Shown here: positions 1 through 12,900 of the stretch, piece after piece
How positions within the stretch are numbered: position 1 is the first letter of the stretch
Layout of the letters: each line of letters starts with the position of its first letter
Assembly (NCBI GenBank): GCA_905183005.1
Contig: CAJJDO010000009.1
Coordinates: 733,891 to 797,890 of the forward strand
Length of the DNA stretch: 64,000 bases
Reading direction: 5' to 3'
Source of the DNA: Paramecium pentaurelia
Lineage: Eukaryota; Ciliophora; Oligohymenophorea; Peniculida; Parameciidae
Position numbers and translations under genes: made by a program
Notes under the pieces: model-generated
What the model saw: the letters and a program-made list of their open reading frames with translations, nothing else
Told to the model about the DNA's origin: nothing
Databases searched by the model: none

Positions 1-147
1 TATTTTCTAAAACTGAATTGGAATTGAAATAAAAGTTATCAACATATTGTGGAAAACTTGTAGTATTTATTAAAGAATCAAAAACTATTTATAAAGGAGT
101 AATTTATAATTATTAATATTAAGTATCTTGTTTAAATTTAGTAATAT

Positions 148-1006
148 ATGACATAATTAGAATAAGAAAAGAATTTTATGATAAAATAGAATTTAGTAGA
201 GTCAGTTATTTTGATATTGAATTAAGCAACAGATAGAAGAATATATTATTAATAAGAAGAAATTTAATATTTCTTAAGATTTCTAATGAATTAATTAATT
301 AGTGGTGATACAGATCTTAAATTTAAATTTGTATCTAAATAGAAATCCTTTAATATTATATTGTAATTTATTTCAGACAATGCTTTTTCTTAAAATGAAT
401 CATTATAAATAATTAAGAATTTACTTTAAGTTATAATCAATATTGAATAATGTAAGAATTGGAGAATGAGATAATAATGTTTGATGTCATTGTAAATGGT
501 ATTTATTGTATTATTATTATATTATAGTTCCTAATAAATTTATAATAATTTTAATTATTTAAGACTTTCCAATCTGAGGATTTAGAAGTTTAATTAATTA
601 AAAGACTATTATAAGATAGAATTTCTGCAGTTCGAGAGGAAGCAAGCAAAGTATCATTATTATTATTATAATATAGACCCTATTACAACTATTTAGATAA
701 TTAAAAGAAAATGATATGATTGAAAAAGGAAAGAGAGTAATAGATTAATTAAATGAATTATTAAAACATCCAAATTATTTGGTTAGAGTTAACTTTGTCT
801 TAGGATTGGGGAATGCATTCTTTTTAGGAGAACATACATATAATGTATTGAGGTAATTAAAAAATGAAGTTCCAAATGTAAAATTAGCATTATTAGAAGT
901 CTTGTACAATAATAAAAAATGCAAGTAATTAGATTTAATTCCTGTTAACGATTCGGATTAAGATGTAAGAGATGTTGCATAAATTATATATTAATAATTC
1001 AAATGA
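148..1006 (+). CDS. HEAT-repeat protein, PP2A-A/PP4R1-like
   Basis: Three exons (148-498, 528-650, 677-1006) separated by introns of 29 and 26 nt give a 267-residue protein ending at TGA 1004-1006. The sequence is all helical repeat. A segment containing NWRMRQQ (exon 1) and REEASK, then RVNFVLGLGNAFF in exon 3, resembles the paired-helix HEAT repeats of the PP2A scaffold subunit and of PP4 regulatory subunit 1, where an NWR-x-R motif is typical. Such proteins act as scaffolds binding phosphatase catalytic subunits. The family call rests on repeat style only, and a different HEAT/ARM adaptor is possible. The start is the first in-frame ATG. A 20-nt GT...TAG string overlaps it (141-160), so the 5' end is uncertain. 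Confidence 0.6.
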
Positions 1007-1237
1007 TCAATTTTGGACGACACATTTCTCTTTCTTAATTGACCTATGAATATTTGGTTCTTTTTTTACATACATTAGTTCTTCATCTTCATCATTGGTG
1101 TCAATTAGTAAAGACATATAAAATTGATTCAGATTGTATATATTTAAGTAGTTATTGGTAGCCACAATAGGTGCACATAATCTTATAGGTCTAATTATTT
1201 GTCTCATCATCTTTATTGTTCTGAAGATTTAATACAT
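1007..1237 (-). CDS. small hypothetical protein (76 aa)
   Basis: An open frame from ATG 1237 to TGA 1007-1009 encodes 76 residues with a basic, hydrophobic N-terminus, an acidic patch (DTNDEDEEL) and a basic C-terminus (SIKKEKCVVQN). It uses no TAA or TAG codon. Its stop directly abuts the stop of the convergent HEAT gene with no base between. I do not recognise the family. The N-terminus could be a mitochondrial targeting sequence, but that is a guess. An alternative TGA-free frame also runs through this stretch, so the gene is tentative. Confidence 0.4.
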
Positions 1238-2214
1238 TTTTATTTTAATATATATATTATTTAATTATGGTCATATATTTATTAATGTTCATACATTCAT
1301 CATACTAAATACCATACTATATTTCATTTGAGTAATCCAATCCCTTATGAATACACAAAATCAATTTAAATTACAAATAATTCAAAATAATTTTCATTTT
1401 ATATGCCTACTAATATTCTAATTTATTTAAAATGGAACAGGATTTAGTAAAATAGTAATTTTCTGAATATATCTGCTTTATTTGTTGTTCCATTTTGATG
1501 ATACAATATTTTTGATTAATAAAATTACCCAGACCAATGTAAATTCTTAAAGCTTCTTTTAATTCAATTATAACAAACTATTTCAATTGACTAAAATATT
1601 AAATTTACTTTAATAATATTATTATCAGATACAATAAATAAACTTTCACATTTATACTATTATATTCATTAATATATATAGTATTAATTAATAGAAACAC
1701 TTGGTTCAATTTTTGAATACCTATTCTAATATAAATATTCTGATATGGGAGGCAAAATACAATTTCTATATGTATCTGTCTCTCATATGATTTAAAAATG
1801 GAAACAAATTAACTGTCATTCAATAATTGAGAATATGAGAGTTTTAGTTTTAATTAAAAACTAATTAATTTTATTTTTTTTTGGATTACTTTTATAAATA
1901 CTCTTTTGTATTTGCTTTTAAGATTTTGTTTGTTTTATTACTTGCAATATTCTCAATAATGAATTAACCATCTATATCAAATTAATATCTTAAAATTTAA
2001 CAGAAACATCAATAATTTAAAAGTAATTCATTCTAAAATATCTAGATGGAATATTTGTTCTTGCGCAAATGATGATTTTATAAATAGATTATAAGTTTTG
2101 AGAGAATAGAACACCATTTACAGAAAAGAAAAATTCAATTATTTTTATAGTTTAATACTAAAACCAATAAAATTAATAATGATGATGAATAAAACAATTA
2201 ATATATATTACATT
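1238..2214. other. gap without a convincing gene
   Basis: AT-rich sequence between the small minus-strand ORF and the crotonase gene. The minus strand between roughly 1100 and 1600 is free of TGA in one frame and gives a plausible mixed composition (for example RIYIGLGNFINQKYC), but I find no start, no intron structure and no recognisable domain. It could be a degraded or unrecognised gene, or chance openness in AT-rich DNA. Confidence 0.4.
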
Positions 2215-3052
2215 ATGATAAAAACATAATTAATTGACCTTCTAAAATTAACCGAAGATGATCTCAAAAAGTCTGTTATTGTCAAACAACATCCTTAATA
2301 TGAACAAATCTTCTTCATGATTTTAAATCAAAAAGCCAATACCTTCACACACAAGTTTGTAAGAGAAATTCACGAAGCTTTGAATATAGTAGAATAGCAT
2401 GAAGGGCATACAGCCTTGATTACAACATCATTTCATCCTACTGTATTTAGTGGTGGATTAGATTTAAATGTTACAGGGGTAAACACCTATATATAATATA
2501 GAATATGAATATATTCGATAGAAATAATTTTGTTCTTGAATTTATAAGGTTATTGGGGAGATTATTAAGATATCCAGTTCCAACATTAGCTTTAGTAAAT
2601 GGTCATGCAGTTGCTGGGGGATGCATGTTCATGTTTGCTCATGATTGGAGGATAGCAAGAGCAGAGCCTAAAAAAGCACATTGTTCATTACCAGAAATAG
2701 AAATTGGTTTTAATTGAATCAGTATTTTTTAGGTATGTATCTACCTCCAGGAATGAATGCAGTCTGTCAATGTAAACTAACACCTAATGTCCATAGAGAT
2801 TTATGCTTATTAGCAAGAAGATATGATCTTGGAACTGAAGGTTTACAATATTAAATGGTGGATGGATTAGCTACAGAAGATAAAATTGTTGAAGCTTCTA
2901 TCTAAAAAGCCTTGGCTGTGTCAAAATATGGATAAGATAAAGAAAACTTTACAAAAATTAAAGAAGAAATGTATAGAGATGCTATCAAGGCTTGTTTTAG
3001 TAGATAAATGGCTCCAGGTAATGCCTATGATCTTGGATTACCAAGATTATGA
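2215..3052 (+). CDS. enoyl-CoA delta isomerase / crotonase-fold protein
   Basis: Exons 2215-2478, 2502-2706 and 2733-3052 (introns of 23 and 26 nt) encode 262 residues. Crotonase-superfamily marks are the first oxyanion-hole segment FSGGLDL (exon 1) and the second, NGHAVAGGCMFMFAHDWRIA, in exon 2, followed by EIGMYLPPGM. The pattern matches enoyl-CoA delta isomerases of fatty-acid beta-oxidation, which shift cis/trans-3-enoyl-CoA double bonds to trans-2, better than canonical hydratases. The protein ends in PRL, which resembles noncanonical plant peroxisomal targeting tripeptides, so a peroxisomal location is possible but inferred. The second intron starts GTTT rather than GTA. An in-frame ATG upstream near 2180 is an alternative start. 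Confidence 0.8.
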
Positions 3053-3089
3053 TAATTGTTCATTTATTGATATTAGAAATAAAATCAAC

Positions 3090-3542
3090 TCATTTTTTCC
3101 TAAATCTTCTTGCTGTGTATCCAACTACTAGAGCTAAAAGAAGCCACCATAAATAGTTCTTCTTGCTAGTCTTACTTTATTAAGTTAAATCTTCAAGCTA
3201 TTACTATTGAACTTCAGGTACATTCTCTTAATTTTCAATATTCTATCCTCTTAATTCTAAATCAGCATTGTCAATTCCAACTTCTGCTTAAGGAAATTTA
3301 TCTTATTCATTATTTTTTGGTATTTATAATGAATCCCCTTCAATTTATTTAATTATTTCTTCATTAATTTCTTACAATCTTAGGTTTTCATTATCTTAAC
3401 TTTTTGATTACTCTTATTCTTCCATTTAGAAAGATTTGCTCTCTTCAACAATATTGCCATTATTTTAATTATTATTTTATTCCATTTATGTTAAATCTTC
3501 AATATTTTATTCCTTTCCTTTTAAAGATACAGGATCTTATTC

Positions 3543-3579
<37 letters not shown>

Positions 3580-6353
3580 TATTATTTTTCTTATTTTTAT
3601 TATAGTTCTTATTATTCTTATGAATCTTATTATTATTCTTATTATTATTGTTATTATAATTATTCTTCTTATTGATTTTATTATAATTGTTCTAATTTTT
3701 ATATTTATTCTTTTTCTTTTTCCTTTTACTATTCTTATTATAATAATAATAATTATTATTATTCTTATTATTCTTCTTATTATTATTCTTATTATTATAC
3801 TTATTGTTCTGGTTATTCCTATTGATCTTATAATTATTCTTATTATTATACTTATTGATCTTATTATTATTATTATTGTTCTTATTATTAATCTTCTTAT
3901 TATTAATCTTCTTATTATTTTTATTATTCGATTTATTAGACTACTTCTTTTTAATTTTAAATCTATTCATTATCTTCAGTTTATTATATTTCTTCTTATA
4001 TTTAATTTTCAACAGTTTATTCTATTTTCTCAAATTCAACTGGTTCATCTAAAGTAATATGTTAGGACTAACTAAGTGATTCATCTATTTTGGGTTATTT
4101 AAACAAAACTAATTCTTCATTATCTATTGGCATCTTTTAAATAGATTCATCATCCTCAATCACAGGATATGAATTTATTTGATGAATTTATTCTGATTGT
4201 TTATTAAAATCATCCTCCTTATTTTCAACCTACTAGATTATCTCTGGCTCATCAGAATCTTGTAATTCAGGCTTTTATTCTATTTAATCTTGAACTTATT
4301 CATTATTATCAGCCTAAATGGTTTCTTGTAATTCCTCAATTTTAGATTCTTATTATAAAGGAACATTTTCAACCTCCTAAATTTCCTATACATCTTCTTT
4401 CTAATTAGAAGTGACTTAATCTTATTAATTTTCCTGTTCTAAATTTTCAGTAATCTCCTTTTCTTCTTATTAATTTGCTGAACACAATTAATCTACTTAA
4501 TCATCGTTTTAATTTAATAAATTCTCTTTTAATTATTCTTCTTATTATTATTGAGTATTTTCAACTTAGTCTGTGTTATTTTATTCTTGGGTTTCTTTTG
4601 TTATATCTGCTAGAATATTTGTCATTTATTCTAAATTTATATGTTATGTTTAATCTTCATTCTATTTATCATTTTATTATTCTTCAATTGGTTATTGAAA
4701 TTCATTGTTTTTGGGCTTTAATTAATCTTCTATTTGATTACTCAATTAATTCTCTTATTAAATTAGATTATTTTAATCTTACACTTGTTCAATTTTAGGT
4801 GTATCATTTTATTATACTTATTAGATTTAAACATCTTCACTCTCTTAATTTTAAAGTTCTTCAACCTACTCTTATTTAGGATTATCAAGTGTTTGATCTT
4901 AATGATTTTCTATCTATTCATTTTTATTATCTTAAAGTTAATTTTCATCTATATCTTTAGGTTCTTCAATTTCTTAATTTTATTCTAATATTTAAGGTGA
5001 TGTTTCAAAGTCATTTTTTGATGAATCATTCTAATTTAAAACATCTTAATTTGAATTTATAATTTAAGCAGATTGTATTTCCTAAGCAGATTATATTTCT
5101 TAAGCAGAACTCATTTTTTCTTATTCTGATTCTTAATCTTATTCGGTTAATTAATTACTGTCTTTGTCTTCAGTTTTTGCTCCATCTTCAGATTAATCCT
5201 ATCCATGAGACTTCTTAATATCATTTATATGTTATGCATTTGAGACTACTTATGCAAATCCCTTAACACCTTTAATCCCTTTAACTATTTTAGCAGTAGT
5301 AGATTTAAGTTTAGAGGCTAACTCAGTAAATTTATGTACATTATTAACTAAATAATCTTACAAAGATGTTAAATCTGATTCTTTAGCATTTGTAAGGTCT
5401 AATTGTCCTTATGCTATTTATTTAGCAACATTAAGCGTTGCATGTACTTTGATTTCTTCATTTTTTTATTCTTCTGTCAAATCATGTTATTAAGTTTTAT
5501 CTATTTGTTTTAACAAATCTTAACTTATAAGCTAAATTTAACCAAATTCATGTTGAGCATCTTGAAATTTCACTTATGCTTAACTAATAAAGGCTTATTG
5601 AACAGAGTTTACAATCATCTAATAAATATCTTAAGCATTATGAGTTGGTTGAAGTTAATGGTTCTACATAACAACACTTTAACCTTTTTCCACCAAGAAG
5701 AGACTGTTAGCAATAACACTGTTTACTGGTTTTTTGGATGTTATAGTATAGAAGACAGGAAGATTTATTAATATCATCTCTCCACTCACAAGTAGTCGTT
5801 TTCGAATTTCCCAAAATATATGTTCAAATTCAGTTTGTATTTATTAAAAGCTTTTGGTGTTTGATCTTGTGATTTAGAATAGTGGCGGACAAGTTGGATC
5901 ATGATTGTGTATCATACTTCTTAAAGTATTACTTATTGAATTTGGAAATTAGTCTCCTACTGCCACACTAATAAATTATATTAAATATTTCTGTCTCATT
6001 CTCTCTATGAAGACTAATAGTTTATCCAATTCAAATTCTTCCTTTCCATCACTAATAAAAACTAATGTTATATTTTTTGGGATTTTTGCCTTCTCACTAA
6101 GTAACATTTGAAACATGTTTGTTAATGTATTTGTAATATTTCCAGACCCAGCCTATTTGAAAGGCTCTAAAGGATATAGATCCTTCGCCCATTAGTATTC
6201 TAATTTTTTCTTGCCCAATTCATTGAATACTATTTTATATGCATTGATAGCACGAGGATACTCTTTATGCATCGATCCAGTCCCATCAAACAATGTAATG
6301 GGGAATGATTAAACTTTTTATGCTTCTGGAGCTCGATAAATATAAAAACTCAT
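3090..6353 (-). CDS. von Willebrand A-domain protein with Gln/Glu-rich stalk and C-terminal membrane anchor
   Basis: One uninterrupted frame from ATG 6353 to TGA 3090-3092 encodes 1,087 residues if no intron is removed. Residues about 15-230 form a VWA domain: a MIDAS-type DGTGS (23-27) after the first strand, a later Thr in GSGNITNTL, and LVFISDGKE. A helical region (about 250-400) follows. Then comes a very long low-complexity region rich in Q, E, N and D, encoded by TAA/GAA/AAT repeats. The last 25 residues contain a single hydrophobic helix (YLWWLLLALVVGY) with a basic end (RRFRKK), as in tail-anchored proteins. There is no signal peptide, so the VWA domain should face the cytosol. VWA domains bind metal and protein ligands. 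I know no named protein with this architecture. It is divergent from Prp8. Confidence 0.75.
3545..3960 (-). repeat. TAA/GAA/GAT triplet tract coding Gln/Glu/Asp
   Basis: A 0.4 kb stretch of near-perfect trinucleotide repeats (TTATTATTATTCTT on the + strand) inside the VWA gene. In the coding direction it reads as runs of TAA (Gln) broken by GAA (Glu), GAT and ATA codons. Under the standard code it would be solid stop codons. On the + strand it makes spurious Ile/Leu-rich frames. Confidence 0.85.
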
Positions 6354-6934
6354 GAGAAAACTATTATTTTTCTTTTAAATTTATCTTAGGTTTCAATATC
6401 CTTATATAATCAAAAGACTGATTAAGAAACTATTAATAAAAAAAACACATATAAAAATTACAATTTATTATTATTTATCAAAAAATTTTAATTACTCTTA
6501 CTGATAAGATATTAAATAGAAAAAGTTGACTTGTTTAATTTATGTTTATAAGAAACTTTATTAATTAATTTGAAATTTATATAATTAACATATAAACATA
6601 AAAGAAAAATAATTTCAAAATCCATTTTTTGTATATCTGAGTATATAAATTAATTCAAAAAACAATAATAATAGATAAAGTAATATATACAACTCTTAAG
6701 AGAGCTTATGATAAATAATTTATTTAATTATTATTAATTTTACATAATAATTATTATTAATGAATAAATTATTTATCAGATTTTAAAATAAAATAATGTA
6801 TGCTCAAAATTAAATATTTAATTCCCTCCCTTTCTTTATAATTGATAATGCTCACTTGATCATTCTGCTTCTTATAATATTACAAGGAATTAATTAATGT
6901 GGTCATTTAATATTAATTTTTTAAATAAATAGAT
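6354..6934. promoter_or_regulatory. shared divergent promoter region (VWA gene / Prp8) with a palindrome
   Basis: This 581-bp region lies between two divergent genes and must hold both upstream regions. It is extremely AT-rich, with poly-A and poly-T runs. No motif can be assigned with confidence. The one structured element is the inverted repeat at 6710-6777, listed separately. Confidence 0.45.
6710..6777. repeat. imperfect inverted repeat (15-bp perfect outer arms)
   Basis: The outer arms GATAAATAATTTATT (6710-6724) and AATAAATTATTTATC (6763-6777) are exact reverse complements. The inner sequence continues with partial complementarity through TAAT-rich repeats to a short loop. It lies midway in the divergent promoter. 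In DNA this AT-rich some palindromes arise by chance, but 15 perfect bases at this spacing are notable. Confidence 0.6.
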
Positions 6935-9900
6935 ATGAATCTGATTCGATAGAGTGATACTATTGAAGACAAGCTCAAAAAGTGGTAATAAGTTCAAAAA
7001 AAGAAGTATGCAGAAAAAAGAAAGTTTGGGTTTGTTGAAGGATAGAAAGAGCCTTAACCTCCTGAAATTTTAAGGTAGAAGATTTTATTTATGAATATAG
7101 GAAAATTTTTAAAGATCATGGAAATTTAGAATCTAAGAAATATAGACAAGATAAAAGAGTATATTTGGGTGCTTTAAAATATATGCCACATGCTATTTAT
7201 AAATTATTGGAGAATATGCCTATGCCCTGGGAATAAGTAAGAACTGTAAAGGTTCTTTATCACATTACAGGATGCATCACATTTTGTTATGAGATACCAA
7301 AAGTGATTGAACCTGTATATACAGCTTAATGGGGTACAATGTGGGTAATGATGAGAAGAGAAAAAAGAGATAGAAGAAATTTCAAAAGAATGAGATTTCC
7401 TCCATTTGATGATGAAGAAATCCCATTAGATTATGGAGATAATATCCTAGATGTTGAACCTTTGGAACCTATTCAAATGGAATTAGATGAAAGAGAAGAT
7501 AATGCTGTTTTTGATTGGTTTTATGATCATTAACCATTAAGATATACAAAGTTATTGAATGGACCAAGTTATCGTTCTTGGTAATTAACATTGGAAGTTT
7601 AACAAAATTTATTTAGATTGGCAAATCAATTATTGTCAGATATAGTTGATTAGAATTACTTCTATTTATTTTAATTACAATCCCTTTACACAGCAAAAGC
7701 ATTGAATATGGCTATTCCTGGAGGACCTAAATTTGAGCCTCTTTATAGAGATATATTTGAAGAGGATGAAGATTGGAATGAATTTAATGACATCAATAAG
7801 ATTATTATTAGATAATAAATTAGAAGTGAATATAAAATAGCATTTCCATTTTTATATAATTCAAGACCAAGAAGTGTAGCTATTGCTCCATATCATTATC
7901 CAGCTAATGTATTTATTAAATAAGATAATCCTGAAATACCAACATATAATTTTGACCCTGTGATAAATCCAATATCTGCCTATAGAACATAGAGTAGAAA
8001 GATAGATGTTCAGATAGATGATAATGAATTGGATATTGAAATTGGAGATGGATTTGTACCATTATTAAATGAAACAGAATTATCTGATGAATAAACAACT
8101 GCATCTATTGCTCTATTATGGGCTCCAACTCCATTTAATCAAAGAACTGGTAAGACTAGAAGAGCCTTTGATATTCCTTTAGTGGCACCTTGGTTTAAAG
8201 AAAGATGCAATCCATAATATCCTGTAAAGGTTAGAGTTTCATATTAAAAATTATTGAAATGTTGGGTTTTGAATAGTCTTCACAAAAGAAAACCAAAGTG
8301 TTAAAATAAAAGAAATTTATTGAAAGCATTTTAAGCAACAAAGTTCTTTTAATTAACAGAAATTGATTGGGTTGAATGTGGTTTATAAATAGCTCGTTAA
8401 GGTTATAATATGTTAAATTTATTGATTCATAGAAAAAATTTAAATTATTTGCATTTAGATTACAATTTTTAATTGAAACCAGTAAAAACATTAACAACAA
8501 AAGAAAGAAAGAAGTCAAGATTTGGTAATGCATTTCATTTGTGCAGAGAGATTTTAAGATTAATGAAGTTGGCATGTGATAGTCATGTATAATATAGATT
8601 AGGTAATATTGATGCATTTTAATTGGCTGATGGATTATAATATGTATTCTCTCATGTTGGTTTAGTGACAGGTATGTATCGTTACAAATACAGATTGATG
8701 AGATAAATTAGAATGTGTAAGGATTTGAAACATGTTATTTATTATCGTTTCAATACTGGTCCAGTTGGTAAGGGACCTGGGGTAGGATTTTGGACACCTA
8801 TGTGGAGAGTATGGTTATTCTTTTTAAGAGGAATTATTCCATTATTAGAGAGATGGTTAGGAAATTTATTGGCTCGTACATTCGAAGGAAGACATTCTAA
8901 GGGAATATCTAAGACTGTAACAAAATAGAGAGTAGAATCTCAATTTGATTTGGAATTAAGAGCAGCTGTGATGTCTGATATAATTGATATGATGCCTGAA
9001 GGAGTAAGAGCTAATAAAGCAAAGACAATTTTATAACATTTGAGTGAAGCATGGAGATGTTGGAAAGCTAATATTCCATGGAAAGTTCCAGGTTTACCTG
9101 CTCCAATAGAAAACATTATTTTGAGATATGTGAAATATAAGGCAGATTATTATACAAATTCAGCATATTATAATAGAGAACGTATAAGAAGAGGAGCCAC
9201 AGTTGATAAAACTGTATGTAAAAAGAATTTAGGAAGATTAACACGTTTATTTTTGAAATAAGAATAAGAAAGATAACATAACTTTATGAAAGATGGTCCA
9301 TATTTAACAACTGAAGATGCAGTTGCCATATATACAGCCTTAGTCAGATGGTTAGAAAGTAGAAAATTCATTCATATTCCCTATCCTCCTGTAAATTATA
9401 AACATGATACTAAATTATTCTTATTGGCTTTAGAGAGATTAAAGGAAGCTTATTCAGTTAAAAGTAGATTAAATCAAAGTTAAAGGGAAGAATTAGCATT
9501 GATAGAATAAGCTTATGATAATCCACATGAAGCATTGAGCAGAGTAAAGAGACATCTATTAACTTAAAGAGTATTCAAAGAAGTGAGACTAGAATTTATG
9601 GATCTTTATTCTCATTTAGTTCCTGTTTATGATGTAGAACCTTTAGAAAAGATTACAGATGCTTATCTAGATTAATATTTGTTTTATGAAGCTGATAAAC
9701 GAAGACTCTTTCCTAATTGGATTAAACCAAGTGATAGTGAACCACCTCCTTTATTAGTATATAAATGGTGTTAAGGTATTAATAATTTACATGGAATTTG
9801 GGATGTTTCTGATGGTTAATGTGTAGTATTGTTGGAAAGTAAATTTGAAAAGGTTTATGAAAAGATTGATTAAACATTATTAAATAGATTGTTGAGATTG

Positions 9901-12900
9901 ATTGTTGATCATAATATAGCAGATTATATGACAGCTAAAAATAATGTCGTAATTACTTATAAAGATATGAATCATACTAATGTTCATGGTGTATTACATG
10001 GTATCTAGTTTACTAGTTTTATTATGCAATTTTATGGTATGGTATTGGATTTGTTGATTTTGGGTTTAAATAGAGCATAAGATTTGGCTGGTCCATATAA
10101 TAATCCTCATGAATTCATGACTTATTCTAATATTCAATAAGAAATTAGACATCCAATTAGATTATATTGTAGATATATCGATAAAATATTTATGGTATTC
10201 AGATTTACATCAGAGGAAGCAAGAGAATTAATTTAAAGATATTTAACAGAGAATCCAGATCCTAATAATGAAAATATTGTTGGATATAATAATAAGAAAT
10301 GTTGGCCAAAAGATTGTAGAATGAGATTAATGAAACATGATGTAAATTTAGGAAGAGCTGTCTTTTGGGATATTAAAAATAGATTACCAAGATGTTTGAC
10401 TACATTATCTTGGGAACATTCTTTTGTTTCTGTATATTCAAAGGATAATCCTAATTTCTTATTTAATATGTGTGGATTTGAGGTGAGAATCTNATGAAAG
10501 ATGGTCCATATTTAACAACTGAAGATGCAGTTGCCATATATACAGCCTTAGTCAGATGGTTAGAAAGTAGAAAATTCATTCATATTCCCTATCCTCCTGT
10601 AAATTATAAACATGATACTAAATTATTCTTATTGGCTTTAGAGAGATTAAAGGAAGCTTATTCAGTTAAAAGTAGATTAAATCAAAGTTAAAGGGAAGAA
10701 TTAGCATTGATAGAATAAGCTTATGATAATCCACATGAAGCATTGAGCAGAGTAAAGAGACATCTATTAACTTAAAGAGTATTCAAAGAAGTGAGACTAG
10801 AATTTATGGATCTTTATTCTCATTTAGTTCCTGTTTATGATGTAGAACCTTTAGAAAAGATTACAGATGCTTATCTAGATTAATATTTGTTTTATGAAGC
10901 TGATAAACGAAGACTATTTCCTAATTGGATTAAACCAAGTGATAGTGAACCACCTCCTTTATTAGTATATAAATGGTGTTAAGGTATTAATAATTTACAT
11001 GGAATTTGGGATGTTTCTGATGGTTAATGTGTAGTATTGTTGGAAAGTAAATTTGAAAAGGTTTATGAAAAGATTGATTAAACATTATTAAATAGATTGT
11101 TGAGATTGATTGTTGATCATAATATAGCAGATTATATGACAGCTAAAAATAATGTCGTAATTACTTATAAAGATATGAATCATACTAATGTTCATGGTGT
11201 ATTACATGGTATCTAGTTTACTAGTTTTATTATGCAATTTTATGGTATGGTATTGGATTTGTTGATTTTGGGTTTAAATAGAGCATAAGATTTGGCTGGT
11301 CCATATAATAATCCTCATGAATTCATGACTTATTCTAATATTCAATAAGAAATTAGACATCCAATTAGATTATATTGTAGATATATCGATAAAATATTTA
11401 TGGTATTCAGATTTACATCAGAGGAAGCAAGAGAATTAATTTAAAGATATTTAACAGAGAATCCAGATCCTAATAATGAAAATATTGTTGGATATAATAA
11501 TAAGAAATGTTGGCCAAAAGATTGTAGAATGAGATTAATGAAACATGATGTAAATTTAGGAAGAGCTGTCTTTTGGGATATTAAAAATAGATTACCAAGA
11601 TGTTTGACTACATTATCTTGGGAACATTCTTTTGTTTCTGTATATTCAAAGGATAATCCTAATTTCTTATTTAATATGTGTGGATTTGAGGTGAGAATCT
11701 TACCTAAGATTAGAGGAACATAAGAAGAATTCTCAGAAAAAGATGGTGTTTGGAAATTATAGAATGAATCAAGTAAAGAAATAACTGCTGTTGCATTTTT
11801 AAGAGTAGATGAAGAAAGTATGAAGAAATATGAAAATAGAATTAGATAAATATTGATGGCAAGTGGTAGTACAACATTTACCAAAATAGCCAATAAATGG
11901 AATACAACATTAATAGGATTAATGACATATTATAGAGAATCAGCAGTTCATACAGAATAATTATTAGATCTCTTAGTAAAATGTGAAAATAAGATATAAA
12001 CTAGAATTAAGATAGGTTTGAATTCTAAGATGCCATCACGTTTTCCACCTGTTGTATTTTATACTCCAAAAGAATTAGGTGGTTTAGGTATGTTATCAAT
12101 GGGACATATCTTGATACCATAATCAGATTTGAGATTTTCAAAATAAACTGATACAGGTATTACTCATTACAGAGCTGGTATGAGTCATGATGAAGATTAA
12201 TTAATTCCTAATCTATATAGATATATCTAAACTTGGGAGAGTGAATTTATAGATAGTTAAAGAGTTTGGGCTGAATATGCTTTAAAACGATAAGAAGCAT
12301 AAGTATAAAATAGAAGATTAACATTGGATGATTTGGAAGATAGTTGGGATCATGGTATACCAAGAATTAATACATTATTCTAAAAGGATAGATTAACATT
12401 AGCATATGATAAGGGATGGAGAGTTAGATAAGATTTCAAACAATTTTAAATGTTGAAATAGAATCCATTTTGGTGGACTCATTAAAGACATGATGGCAAA
12501 TTATGGAATCTCAATAATTATAGAACTGATATGATCTAAGCTTTAGGAGGAGTAGAAGGTATATTGGAACACACATTATTCAAGGGAACCTATTTTCCAA
12601 CTTGGGAAGGTTTGTTTTGGGAAAAGGCAAGTGGATTTGAAGAGAGTATGAGATTTAAGAAATTGACACATGCTTAACGTTCAGGTTTGAATTAGATTCC
12701 AAATAGAAGATTCACTCTATGGTGGTCACCTACTGTTAATAGGGCTAATGTATATATAGGATTTTAAGTCTAATTGGATTTAACAGGTATATTTATGCAT
12801 GGTAAGATACCTACATTAAAAATCTCATTAATTCAAATATTCAGAGCACATTTATGGTAAAAGATACATGAAAGTGTAGTAATGGATTTATGTTAAGTAT

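Noticed and set aside
141..160. 20-nt GT...TAG string as an intron at the 5' end of the HEAT gene
   Set aside because: No upstream exon with a start codon could be joined to it; kept only as a caution about the start.
1100..1600. Minus-strand TGA-free stretch as a TPR-like gene
   Set aside because: No start, no splice structure and no repeat motif; TGA is rare enough in this AT-rich DNA that openness alone is weak evidence.
3404..4988. Ile/Leu-rich plus-strand reading frames resembling membrane proteins
   Set aside because: They are the antisense of the Gln/Glu/Asn tract in the minus-strand VWA gene; hydrophobicity comes from ATT/CTT codons opposite AAT/AAG/TAA repeats.
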